A DNA stretch of 24,558 nt, taken from CAZAQB01 sp964487155. Its GTDB lineage: Bacteria > Pseudomonadota > Gammaproteobacteria > Nitrococcales > Nitrococcaceae. Made by a program: the position numbers and the translations under genes. Under the pieces are notes generated by a model. The model ran no database searches and was not told where the DNA came from. It worked only from the letters and a program-made list of their open reading frames with translations. Location of the stretch: NCBI GenBank assembly GCA_964487155.1, contig CAZAQB010000043.1:1-24558 (forward strand), in the 5' to 3' direction. Numbering within the stretch: the first letter of the stretch is position 1; the number at the start of each line of letters is the position of its first letter. Of the stretch, positions 1 through 6,691 are shown piece after piece.

Positions 1-860
1 AGCCGGCGCGCCGCCTTCACCATGGGCCCGTCCGGGCCGTAGACCGTATCCAGCACCGTGAAGTGGTTGTGGCCCGCCAGCCAGTGGCGCGCCGCCGGGG
101 CTCCCGCCTGCCGCCACCGGTCTACCAGGGCCCGGGTCTGGCGCTGGAACTCGGCACTCTCGTCGCCGCCGACGAAGGCGTCCAGCCGCAGGTGTTCAGG
201 GGGAGCGCCCAGCACGCTGAGCCGCCGGGCCGTCTCCGGGGTCAGCTGGAGTGGCCGGTTGATTGCGGTGGCGACAAGGGGCTCCAGCTCGAAGACACCG
301 CTCACCGGTACAATGCCCGCCACTGCATCGAGGTCGCGGTGCGGGGCGGTGCCTGCTGCCAGCAACGCCACCAGGTGGCCGCCGGCGGAGTGGCCGGCGA
401 GCTGCATGCCGTGATGCCTCACGCCAAGCCCCGAAACCCGGCGGCGCAGGAAGGCGAGGGCGGCTGCTGCGGCCTCGGCAATCCGCTCCATGGTGACCTC
501 CGGGCACAGGGGATAGCCCACCACCGCCACCGCCAACCCGGCGCGGTTCAGGGCCTCAGCGACGAAGCTGAAATGCTGGCGGTCCAGGGCCTGCCAGTAG
601 CCTCCGTGGAAGAACACGTGCAGTGGCACCCGCCCGGCCTGTGCCGGCAGGCAGAGGTCCAGCTTCTCGCAAGGATGGGAACCATAGGCGAGAGCCTCCC
701 GCAACCGGCCATCTGCGGCCAGACGACGGCGGTAGGCCTGCGACTGGCGCGCCCATCTCTGGAGGATCTCCGGGTGCTCGGGCACCGCCTGGCGGGCGGA
801 GTACTGGGCCTGGAGCTCTGCCGCGGTGTAGCGGCACCAGGCCGGCTGCGCTTCGCTCAT
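1..860 (-). CDS. Alpha/beta hydrolase, arylformamidase (KynB)-like, 3' end missing
   Basis: Translated from the ATG at 860 the frame stays open to the left edge (286 residues), so the C-terminus lies outside the window. It shows the hallmarks of the alpha/beta-hydrolase group that includes kynurenine formamidase: an HGGYW oxyanion-hole motif at H85, the nucleophile elbow GHSAGG with S158, a plausible acidic residue D233 in VGGDES, and a catalytic His in GHNHF near residue 266. The N-terminus (residues 17-35, ending PEHPEILQRW) also looks like this group. It has no signal peptide, so it should be cytosolic. Family members hydrolyse formamides, carbamates or small esters, and the substrate here cannot be read from sequence. 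It lies on the same strand as the liv operon, 200 bp after livF, and may process an imported compound. No tryptophan-degradation gene is nearby, so a true kynurenine role is doubtful. Confidence 0.85.
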   Translation of the reverse strand, partial: MSEAQPAWCRYTAAELQAQYSARQAVPEHPEILQRWARQSQAYRRRLAADGRLREALAYGSHPCEKLDLCLPAQAGRVPLHVFFHGGYWQALDRQHFSFVAEALNRAGLAVAVVGYPLCPEVTMERIAEAAAAALAFLRRRVSGLGVRHHGMQLAGHSAGGHLVALLAAGTAPHRDLDAVAGIVPVSGVFELEPLVATAINRPLQLTPETARRLSVLGAPPEHLRLDAFVGGDESAEFQRQTRALVDRWRQAGAPAARHWLAGHNHFTVLDTVYGPDGPMVKAARR

Positions 861-893
861 GATCGGGTGCGGCCTCCCAGCTTTCGTTTCCAG

Positions 894-1026
894 CCACAGA
901 TGAACACGGACGACTAGCCACACGCCGGCAGCGCCGGGGCGCGCGCAGCGAGTCCACAGGGAGCCTTATGCGGGACGCGGCTGAACCCACCCAGGAACAT
1001 CCGAGTTTATCCGTGTTGATCTGTGG
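894..1026. repeat. Inverted repeat in the livF-hydrolase spacer
   Basis: The left arm CCACAGATGAACACGGA (894-910) pairs with TCCGTGTTGATCTGTGG (1010-1026) at 16 of 17 positions, with 99 bp between the arms. The spacer 861-1060 holds no gene I can support. From memory, sequences of this 'cacagatgaacacgga' type recur between genes in several proteobacteria, so this may be one copy of a dispersed family. It could equally shape the transcript between livF and the hydrolase. Confidence 0.6.
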
Positions 1027-1060
1027 CCTTCGCGCCAACGGCCAGCGGTCCGGGTTGTCA

Positions 1061-1765
1061 TCAATCCACCCCAAGGTAGCGATGGCTCAGGGACGGGGCG
1101 GCGCGCAGCGCCTCGGAGCTGCCGCTCCAGGCGATGCGGCCTTTCTCCATGATGTAGTGGCGGTCGCCCAGCTCCAGCAGGGCCTGCAAGTTCTGGTCGA
1201 TCACCAGCAGCGCCTGGCCCTCGCTCTTGAGCCTTGCCAGGGCCGCCCAGATGTCGGCCCGGACCCGCGGCGCCAGGCCCTCGGCGGCCTCGTCCAGCAC
1301 CAGCAGATGGGGGTTGGTCATCAACGCCCGGCCGATGGCCAGCATCTGCTGCTCACCGCCGGAGAGGGTGCGGCCCGGCTGATCGAGTCGGCCTGCCAGG
1401 CCCGGGAAAAGCTGCAGCACCCGCTCGACGTTCCATGGCCGGGCGGCGCCGCTGCGGTTGGCGGCGGTGGCCAGCAGGTTCTCCCGCACCGTCAGCGTGG
1501 GGAATATGCGCCGGCCTTCGGGTACCAGCCCGAGCCCCAGCCGGGCAATGCGAAACGCCGGCCAGCCAGCCACCGGGTGGCCGAGGAACTCCACAGCGCC
1601 GCCGGTCGGCGGGTTCAGACCGGTGAGTGCCCGGACCGTGGTGGTCTTGCCCATGCCATTGCGGCCCAGCAGGGTCACCGCCTCGCCGGCGTCCACCGCA
1701 AGGTCGATTCCGAACAGCACCTGGCTGCCCTGGTAGCCGGCCGTCACGCCGCTCAGCCGCAGCAT
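1061..1765 (-). CDS. livF: LivF-type ABC transporter ATP-binding protein
   Basis: This 234-residue protein is one of two cytosolic ATPases of a branched-chain-amino-acid-type (HAAT family) importer. Visible motifs are Walker A GRNGMGKTT (34-42, K40), the signature LSGGEQQ (134-140) and Walker B LLVLDE (D158, E159). The switch region reads IDQN rather than the usual His, which is normal for LivF proteins (VEQN). Its length matches the family. The ATG at 1765 shares its A with the TGA of livG, so the two are translationally coupled. It is the last liv gene; the hydrolase starts 200 bp further on. Substrates of this ABC family include branched-chain amino acids, amides, urea and aromatic acids, so the ligand is unknown. 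Confidence 0.95.
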   Translation of the reverse strand: MLRLSGVTAGYQGSQVLFGIDLAVDAGEAVTLLGRNGMGKTTTVRALTGLNPPTGGAVEFLGHPVAGWPAFRIARLGLGLVPEGRRIFPTLTVRENLLATAANRSGAARPWNVERVLQLFPGLAGRLDQPGRTLSGGEQQMLAIGRALMTNPHLLVLDEAAEGLAPRVRADIWAALARLKSEGQALLVIDQNLQALLELGDRHYIMEKGRIAWSGSSEALRAAPSLSHRYLGVD

Positions 1766-2517
1766 CAGAGGGTATCGCCCAGGTAGGCCCGGCGCACCGC
1801 CTCGCTGGCCCGGATGGCCGCTGGCGGCCCGGTGATGATGTTGCGCCCGAAGATCAGCACCGTGATGGCGTCCGACAGGCCGAACACCACGTCCATGTCG
1901 TGTTCCACCAGCAGGATGGTCACCTCCTCGCGCAGCGCCGCCAGCAGCTCGGAGAGCTGACGGATCTCCTCCGGCCCGAGTCCGGCCATGGGTTCGTCCA
2001 GCAGCATCATGCGGGGCCGGCCGGCCAGCACCATGGCCAGCTCCAGGCGCCGGCGCTGGCCGTGGGCGAGGGCGGCGGCGGGCAAGCCCGGGCGTTCCGC
2101 CAGGCCTACCCGGGCCAGGGTTTCCAGGGCCCGGGCCTGGAGTCCGTACTCCTCCCGGAACGGCCGCCAGAAGCGGAAGCTGTGGCCCTCCCGGGCCTGC
2201 ACCGCCAGGGCCACGTTCTCCAGTACGGTGAACTCGGGGATTACCGAGCTCACCTGGAAGGAGCGCCCCAGGCCGGCGCGGGCGCGGCGGTGGGTGGGCC
2301 AGCGGGTGATGTCGGCGCCGGCGAAGCGGATCCGGCCGGCGTCCGGGCGCTGCTCTCCCGCCAGCTGGGCGATGAGGGTGGACTTGCCCGCCCCGTTGGG
2401 GCCGATCACCGCGTGGATGCCGCCCTCGGCGACGTCCAGATCCAGGGCGTCGTTGGCGGCCAGGGCGCCGAAGCGCCGGGTCAGGCCGCGCACCTGCAGC
2501 AGCGCCGCTTCACTCAC
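1765..2517 (-). CDS. livG: LivG-type ABC transporter ATP-binding protein
   Basis: The second ATPase of the importer has 250 residues. It carries Walker A GPNGAGKST (39-47, K45), a divergent signature LAHGQRRRLE, Walker B MMLLDEP and the H-switch in LLVEHDMD. The long insertion and the 'RRRLELA' form of the signature are typical of LivG. I chose GTG 2517: it overlaps the end of livM by 8 bp, and the upstream in-frame extension to 2625 translates to Cys/Trp-rich sequence antisense to no known motif and simply overlaps livM. Like its neighbours it should act at the inner face of the inner membrane with LivF, LivM and LivH. Confidence 0.93.
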   Translation of the reverse strand: MSEAALLQVRGLTRRFGALAANDALDLDVAEGGIHAVIGPNGAGKSTLIAQLAGEQRPDAGRIRFAGADITRWPTHRRARAGLGRSFQVSSVIPEFTVLENVALAVQAREGHSFRFWRPFREEYGLQARALETLARVGLAERPGLPAAALAHGQRRRLELAMVLAGRPRMMLLDEPMAGLGPEEIRQLSELLAALREEVTILLVEHDMDVVFGLSDAITVLIFGRNIITGPPAAIRASEAVRRAYLGDTL

Positions 2518-3505
2518 CGCGCCGCCCCCGCACCAGCCAGCCGTACAGGCCGCCGCGGGCGAACAGCACCACCAGCACCAGCAACGGGCCCAGGAACAGC
2601 CCCCAGTGGGGCGTCCAGGCAGCAAGAACCTCCTCCAGCAGCACCAGCGCCAGCGCCCCCAGCACCGCCCCGTAGAGACTGCCCAGGCCGCCCAGGATCA
2701 CCATGACCATCAGCTCGCCGGAGTGGCGCCAGTGCAGCAGTTCCGGGCTGACGAAGGTGTCCTGGTTGGCCAGCAGGGCCCCGGCCAGGCCGGCCACGGC
2801 GCCGGCCAGGGCAAAGGCGGCCAGGCGATAGCGGTAGACCGGAAAACCCAGCGCCGCCATGCGCGGCTCGTTGCCCGCCGCACCCCGCAGCACCCGGCCG
2901 AAACGCGACCCGGTGACCCGGGCCAGAGCCGCCGTAACCAGAGCCAGCAGCCCCAGGCACAGGTAGTAGAACAGCAGCGGGTCGGAGGCATCGCCCAGCG
3001 GCAGCCGGCTGCGCTGCCAGAGGATCAGGCCGTCGTCGCCGCCGTAGCGCTCCAGGGAGGTAGCCAGGAAATACAGCATCTGGCCGAAGGCCAGGGTAAT
3101 CATGATGAAGTACAGCCCCCGCGTGCGCAGGCACAGGGCACCGATCAGCGCCGCCAGCAGCCCCGCCACCGCCATGGCTGCCGGCCAGGCCACCAGCGCC
3201 GCCTCGCTGCCCGCAAGCCACGGCCAGGCGTCCACCAGGGCGCTGCCCTGCGTGGCGTGATGGGCGAGGATGCCCACGGTGTAGGCACCGGCCCCGACGA
3301 AGGCGGCGTGGCCGAAGCTCACCATGGCGCCGTAACCCAGGATCAGGTCCAGGCTGACGGCGGCCAGGGCCAGGATCAGCCCCCGGCTCAGCAGGCTGAG
3401 CAGGTAGGGGTCATCCAGAGCCCAGGCGAGCGCCGGCAGGGCAGCCAGAACCAGCAACCCCGACGCCGGCATCCAGCCGCGGGGTGGCCGCCGCTCAGCG
3501 TCCAT
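2510..3505 (-). CDS. livM: LivM-type ABC transporter permease
   Basis: This 331-residue, very hydrophobic inner-membrane protein shows the LivM hallmarks: GYGAMVSFGHAAFVGAGAY near residues 58-76, TRGLYFIMITLAFGQM in the middle, and the cytoplasmic coupling loop NEPRMAALGFPVYRYRL followed by AGAVAGLAGALLA. About eight to ten spans are likely. It forms the pore with LivH. Its ATG lies 11 bp inside the end of livH, and its TGA overlaps the livG start, so the operon is tightly packed. The C-terminus ends in a basic tail (RGRRGE), as expected for a cytosolic end. Confidence 0.94.
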   Translation of the reverse strand: MDAERRPPRGWMPASGLLVLAALPALAWALDDPYLLSLLSRGLILALAAVSLDLILGYGAMVSFGHAAFVGAGAYTVGILAHHATQGSALVDAWPWLAGSEAALVAWPAAMAVAGLLAALIGALCLRTRGLYFIMITLAFGQMLYFLATSLERYGGDDGLILWQRSRLPLGDASDPLLFYYLCLGLLALVTAALARVTGSRFGRVLRGAAGNEPRMAALGFPVYRYRLAAFALAGAVAGLAGALLANQDTFVSPELLHWRHSGELMVMVILGGLGSLYGAVLGALALVLLEEVLAAWTPHWGLFLGPLLVLVVLFARGGLYGWLVRGRRGE

Positions 3506-4412
3506 GGGCCGGCAACAGGCCGGTGGGGCGCCATACCAGCACCACCGCCATCAGCAGGTAGATGAGCAGGGAGGCCAGCGCGGTGCCCACCCCGTCGGCG
3601 GTGGCCGGATCGGTCACCAGGCGCAGCACCGTGGGCAGGTAGGCCCGGCCCAGGGTGTCGGTGAGTCCCACCAGCAGCGCGCCGGCCACGGCTCCGCGGA
3701 TGGAGCCGATGCCACCGATCACGATGGTCACGAAGGTGAGGATCAGGATGTTCTCCCCCATGCCTACCTGCACCGCGAACAGGGGCCCGGCCAGGGCTCC
3801 GGCCAGCCCGGCCAGCAGCGCGCCCAGGGCGAATACCGCCGCATAGAGCCGCCGGCTGTCCACCCCCATGGCGCCCAGCATCTCGCGGTCGGCGGCGCCG
3901 GCCCGCATCTGCATGCCGAGCCGGGTGTGGCCCACCAGCCACCAGAGCCCCGCCGCCACGGCGGCCCCCGCGGCGATGATGGCCAGCCGGTAGACCGGGT
4001 AGGGGGCGCCGGGCAGCAGCTCAACAGTGCCCGCCAGGGCCTCCGGCATGGCCACGAACAGGGGCCGTGGGCCCCAGACCAGCCGGACCGCCTCGTTGAA
4101 GAACAGGATCAGGCCGAAGGTGGCCAGCACCTGGTCCAGGTGGCGCCGGGCGTAGAGGCGCCGCAGCACCAGCGACTCCACCAGCAACCCGGCCAGGGCA
4201 CAGCCGGCCAGCGCCGCCAGCACCCCCAGCGCGAAGCTGCCGGTGGCGGACAGGGTGGCGGCGCACAGGAAGGCCCCCAGCATGTACAGGGAACCGTGGG
4301 CCAGGTTGATGAGACCCATGATCCCGAACACCAGGGTCAGCCCGGCAGCCAGCAGGAACAGCATCACTCCCTGCTGGAGACCGTTCAGCAGTTGCTCCAG
4401 GAACAGCAGCAT
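3495..4412 (-). CDS. livH: LivH-type ABC transporter permease
   Basis: This 305-residue permease begins FLEQLLNGLQQGVMLFLLAAGLTLVFGI and continues with GLINLAHGSLYMLGAF, the standard LivH start. It later has VESLVLRRLYARRHLDQVLATFGL and the C-terminal VIGGIGSIRGAVAGALLVGL signature that pairs with the ATPases. Roughly eight membrane spans are expected, and the length is typical. It starts 19 bp after livK and overlaps livM by 11 bp. It should form the heteromeric translocation channel with LivM. Confidence 0.95.
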   Translation of the reverse strand: MLLFLEQLLNGLQQGVMLFLLAAGLTLVFGIMGLINLAHGSLYMLGAFLCAATLSATGSFALGVLAALAGCALAGLLVESLVLRRLYARRHLDQVLATFGLILFFNEAVRLVWGPRPLFVAMPEALAGTVELLPGAPYPVYRLAIIAAGAAVAAGLWWLVGHTRLGMQMRAGAADREMLGAMGVDSRRLYAAVFALGALLAGLAGALAGPLFAVQVGMGENILILTFVTIVIGGIGSIRGAVAGALLVGLTDTLGRAYLPTVLRLVTDPATADGVGTALASLLIYLLMAVVLVWRPTGLLPAHGR

Positions 4413-4431
4413 GGGGGAGCGGACCGAAGCG

Positions 4432-5616
4432 CTAGCTGCCGCCTCCGCCCATCGAACACTGCCCGACGTAGGCGTCGGCGTGGTCCCGGAATGCCGTCGC
4501 GATCACCCGGTTGGAGAGGCTGGTGTCGTCGGTGCGGTAGACCTCGCGGACGTAGATATCCTGCACCGGGTGGTGATTGGCGCCGAAGCGGAAGCCTCCC
4601 CGAACCGAGTCGAAGCGGGCCGCCTCAAGGGCCTTGCGGAACGCCTCGGCGGGCTCCGTGCGTCCGCTGGTGGCCTCCAGCGCGCTGCCGATAAGCCGGG
4701 CGGCATCGTAGCCCTGGCTGGCATAGAGGGAGGGCCGGCGGCCGTAGCGCTCCTGGAAGGCCGCCACGAACTGGCGGTTGGCCGGGTTGTCCAGGTCCGG
4801 GCTCCACTGGGAGGCGTTGGCCACCCCCAGGGCCGCGTCGCCGGTGGCCTGGAGAATGCCCTCGTCGAACGAGAAGGCCGGCCCGAACAGCGGAATCCGG
4901 CCCTTCAGCCCGGCCTGCCGGTACTGCTTGAGGAAGTTGATGCCCATGCCGCCAGGCAGGAAGAAGAACACGGCGTCGGGATCCGCCTCTCGCAGCGCCG
5001 CCAGTTCCGCCGCATAGTCCAGCTGGCCCAGCCGGGTGTAGACCTCGCCCACCACCTCGCCCTGGAAGTAGCGCTTGAAGCCGGTGAGGGCGTCCTTGCC
5101 GGCCGGATAGTTGGGTGCCAGCAGGTAGGCGCGCCGATGGCCCAGGTCGGTGACGTACTGGCCCATGGCCTCGTGGAGGTTGTCGTTCTGCCAGGCCACA
5201 TTGAAGTAGCGGGGATGGCAGTCGGCGCCCGCGAATTGGGACGGGCCCGCATTGGGGCTCACGTAGAACGCCCCCGCCTGGAGCACCCGGGGCACCGCCG
5301 CCAGGGCCAGGTTCGACCAGATGATGCCGGTGACGATGGGCGTGCGCTCGCGCTGCAGCAGGCGCTGGGCGATCTGCACCGCCCGGCCCACCTTGCGGGC
5401 GTCGTCCTCGACCAGCACCTCCACGTCCACGCCACCGAGGCGCCCGTCACCCTGCTCGATGGCCAGCAGAAAGCCATCCCGGACATCGATGCCGAGAGAG
5501 CTGCCGCCGCCGGACAGGGTGGTGATCATGCCGATGCGGACCGGCTGCGCCACGGCGGCTCCCGCCGCCAGGACCAGCACCAGGGCCGCCAGCACGCGCC
5601 CGGACAGACATCCCAT
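4432..5616 (-). CDS. livK: Periplasmic substrate-binding protein of the Liv-type importer
   Basis: This 394-residue Peripla_BP_6-type protein is the first gene of the operon. It has a clear Sec signal peptide: a hydrophobic core at residues 8-22 and a likely cleavage after AVA (23) before QPVRIG. The mature chain opens with IGMITTLSGGGSSLGIDVRDGF, the usual ligand-pocket start. It later has YVSPNAGPSQFAG and RYFNVAWQNDNLHEAMGQYV, and ends with a region typical of binding proteins tied to organic- or aromatic-acid importers, although ligand assignment from sequence is weak. A strong ribosome site (GGGGGAGG) precedes the ATG at 5616. The adjacent hydrolase gene hints that the ligand is an amide or ester, but this is inference. 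Confidence 0.92.
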   Translation of the reverse strand: MGCLSGRVLAALVLVLAAGAAVAQPVRIGMITTLSGGGSSLGIDVRDGFLLAIEQGDGRLGGVDVEVLVEDDARKVGRAVQIAQRLLQRERTPIVTGIIWSNLALAAVPRVLQAGAFYVSPNAGPSQFAGADCHPRYFNVAWQNDNLHEAMGQYVTDLGHRRAYLLAPNYPAGKDALTGFKRYFQGEVVGEVYTRLGQLDYAAELAALREADPDAVFFFLPGGMGINFLKQYRQAGLKGRIPLFGPAFSFDEGILQATGDAALGVANASQWSPDLDNPANRQFVAAFQERYGRRPSLYASQGYDAARLIGSALEATSGRTEPAEAFRKALEAARFDSVRGGFRFGANHHPVQDIYVREVYRTDDTSLSNRVIATAFRDHADAYVGQCSMGGGGS

Positions 5617-5641
5617 TTCGTTACCTCCCCCGAATACCCAC

Positions 5642-5663
5642 GGCGCCGCCCCGCGGCGGCGCC
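5642..5663. promoter_or_regulatory. Perfect 9-bp hairpin in the livK leader
   Basis: GGCGCCGCC (5642-5650), a CCGC loop, and GGCGGCGCC (5655-5663) form a perfect, very GC-rich stem. It sits 26 bp upstream of the livK start codon and, if transcribed, would lie in the 5' leader just before the ribosome site. It could slow translation or protect the message. No T-run follows, so a classical terminator is unlikely. Confidence 0.5.
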
Positions 5664-5810
5664 TGCTGGGCGGGAGTATAGCCCTGGCAGCCTGCCGGGC
5701 TGAGGGTGCTCCCGCGGTGCCGGTGGGTCAGAGATACCCGTCGCGGCGTGCATCGGTCACGGTGCCCGCGTGATCCGCGTCGCTGCCCCCGTGCCCTGCG
5801 GGCGCGGGAA

Positions 5811-5824
5811 TTGATCTGAGTCAG
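5811..5824 (+). promoter_or_regulatory. FNR/ANR-like box upstream of the small membrane protein
   Basis: TTGATCTGAGTCAG matches the FNR/ANR consensus TTGAT-N4-ATCAA at eight of ten defined bases, with a perfect left half. A GATACT hexamer at 5867-5872 could be a -10 box. A start near 5879 would put the box centre at about -61.5, a spacing used by class I CRP/FNR activators. The box lies in the divergent spacer between livK and the 48-residue protein, so it could serve either, but the spacing favours the plus-strand gene. Confidence 0.4.
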
Positions 5825-5926
5825 AACGATGTTCAATTCATGTTGCACTGCAGCGTCGACCTTCCTGATACTTGCCGCCATCGTGTACCGGATCCCAATC
5901 CAAACCTTTCTTGAAGAGGTATCGTC

Positions 5927-6073
5927 ATGAGCGACAGCAACGAGAACGTCCCCGCAAGCCTGGGATCGCGCCTGCGCCATCTGGCCTGGGTGGGCCACTG
6001 GGGCGCAAGCGCCGTCATCATCCCCGCGGTGGCGGTCGGCTACCTGGCCTTCCTGCTCAACACCTTCGCCTGA
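5927..6073 (+). CDS. Small single-span membrane protein, 48 residues
   Basis: The ATG at 5927 is preceded by a good ribosome site (GAAGAGG, 5913-5919) and opens a 48-codon frame ending at TGA 6071. The first 18 residues are polar (MSDSNENVPAS...), then a hydrophobic helix runs from about residue 20 to 44 (AWVGHWGASAVI ... YLAFLLN), with a His and two Trp at its start. This looks like a small inner-membrane subunit, such as the tiny accessory proteins of respiratory oxidases (DUF2474/CioZ-like), but the resemblance is loose and I do not claim it. An FNR-like box upstream and a hairpin 10 bp after the stop suggest a stand-alone, oxygen-responsive unit. Confidence 0.65.
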   Translation: MSDSNENVPASLGSRLRHLAWVGHWGASAVIIPAVAVGYLAFLLNTFA

Positions 6074-6082
6074 GCTGCCATC

Positions 6083-6120
6083 GGGCCGGCCTGGCGCTCC
6101 CTCGGGGCCCAGGCCGGTCC
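6083..6120 (+). terminator. Hairpin after the small membrane protein gene
   Basis: CCGGCCTGG (6086-6094) pairs perfectly with CCAGGCCGG (6109-6117), and three more pairs (one G-U) extend the stem to 12 bp with a 14-nt loop. It begins 10 nt after the TGA at 6071-6073. No T-run follows, so this is a candidate terminator or message-stabilising stem rather than a textbook one. Confidence 0.5.
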
Positions 6121-6424
6121 GGGTCTGCTGGACTGGCTCCAATCGGGGCTCCCAGCCGCTGTCGAACTCACGCTGCCCGCCCGGCACGCAGCCCGACCCG
6201 ACGCCCGCGGCAGCGATCTCCTCACAACACCCTGCCTGAACCTGACCGGACGCCGGAGCACCTTGGCGGTCCCCAAGCCAGGCGGGAAGGTTTTCCCCCG
6301 GGAGGCGGCCAGCGCCGCGCGGGCCCGGGGTCACGGCGAGCAGAATATTGCAGCCCTGATCCGACTGCTGGGGGACATCGCCGGGGTGGAGGTCAGTTCC
6401 GCCCAGGCCTCAGCCAACTATCCT
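6121..6424. other. Spacer without a supported gene
   Basis: The frame that follows the stop of the 48-residue protein stays open for 118 codons until the TAA at 6428-6430, inside the terminal repeat of the fold-back element. It has no ATG or GTG start near its beginning and about 79 percent G/C-ending codons, lower than neighbouring genes appear to have. Its end reads plausibly like protein (GEQNIAALIRLLGDIAGVEV), so it may be a gene remnant cut by the element. At this GC content a 118-codon open stretch can also arise by chance, so I do not call a gene. Confidence 0.35.
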
Positions 6425-6597
6425 CCCTAACCCGAAGATTTCATGAATGTGTGCTGATATCGCGTAGGATATTGGTTTCACAAGAGCCTTTTCGAAGGAG
6501 CGGCGTATCGGTGAGTACGGCCGACTGAGAAAAGATTCCTTGTGGGACCAAGAGACAAGCGAGATCGGTGCAGATTCATGAAATCTTCGGGCTAAGG
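6425..6597. mobile_element. 173-bp fold-back (MITE-like) element
   Basis: The ends are 24-bp inverted repeats (6425-6448 and 6574-6597) that match at 22 of 24 positions, sharing the core CCGAAGATTTCATGAAT. The interior is also imperfectly palindromic: TTGGTTTCACAAGAGCCTTTT on the left mirrors AAAAGATTCCTTGTGGGACC on the right, and CGGCGTA faces TACGGCCG at the centre. The whole element would fold into one long hairpin. It is visibly AT-richer than its surroundings and encodes nothing. I see no target-site duplication. It fits a miniature element mobilised by a transposase elsewhere; the terminal motif reminds me of IS1380-type ends, but I cannot confirm this. Confidence 0.7.
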
Positions 6598-6691
6598 AAT
6601 TCCACCAATAAACGCTGGAAACGCCGGGCCGCCCGGGCCGACCCCGGATGGCCCTCGGCGCCGCCTCGGAGGGTCCGCCGGGCAGAACGAC

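Noticed and set aside
63..917. 284-codon plus-strand frame over the hydrolase
   Set aside because: The minus strand holds HGGYW, GHSAGG and GHNHF in one frame; the plus frame has no recognisable features.
1988..3565. 525-codon plus-strand frame over livG and livM
   Set aside because: Gln/Arg/Pro-rich antisense translation; the liv genes on the minus strand explain the region.
5621..6334. 237-codon minus-strand frame across the livK-small gene spacer
   Set aside because: No motif, no ribosome site, and it runs antisense to the supported 48-residue protein.
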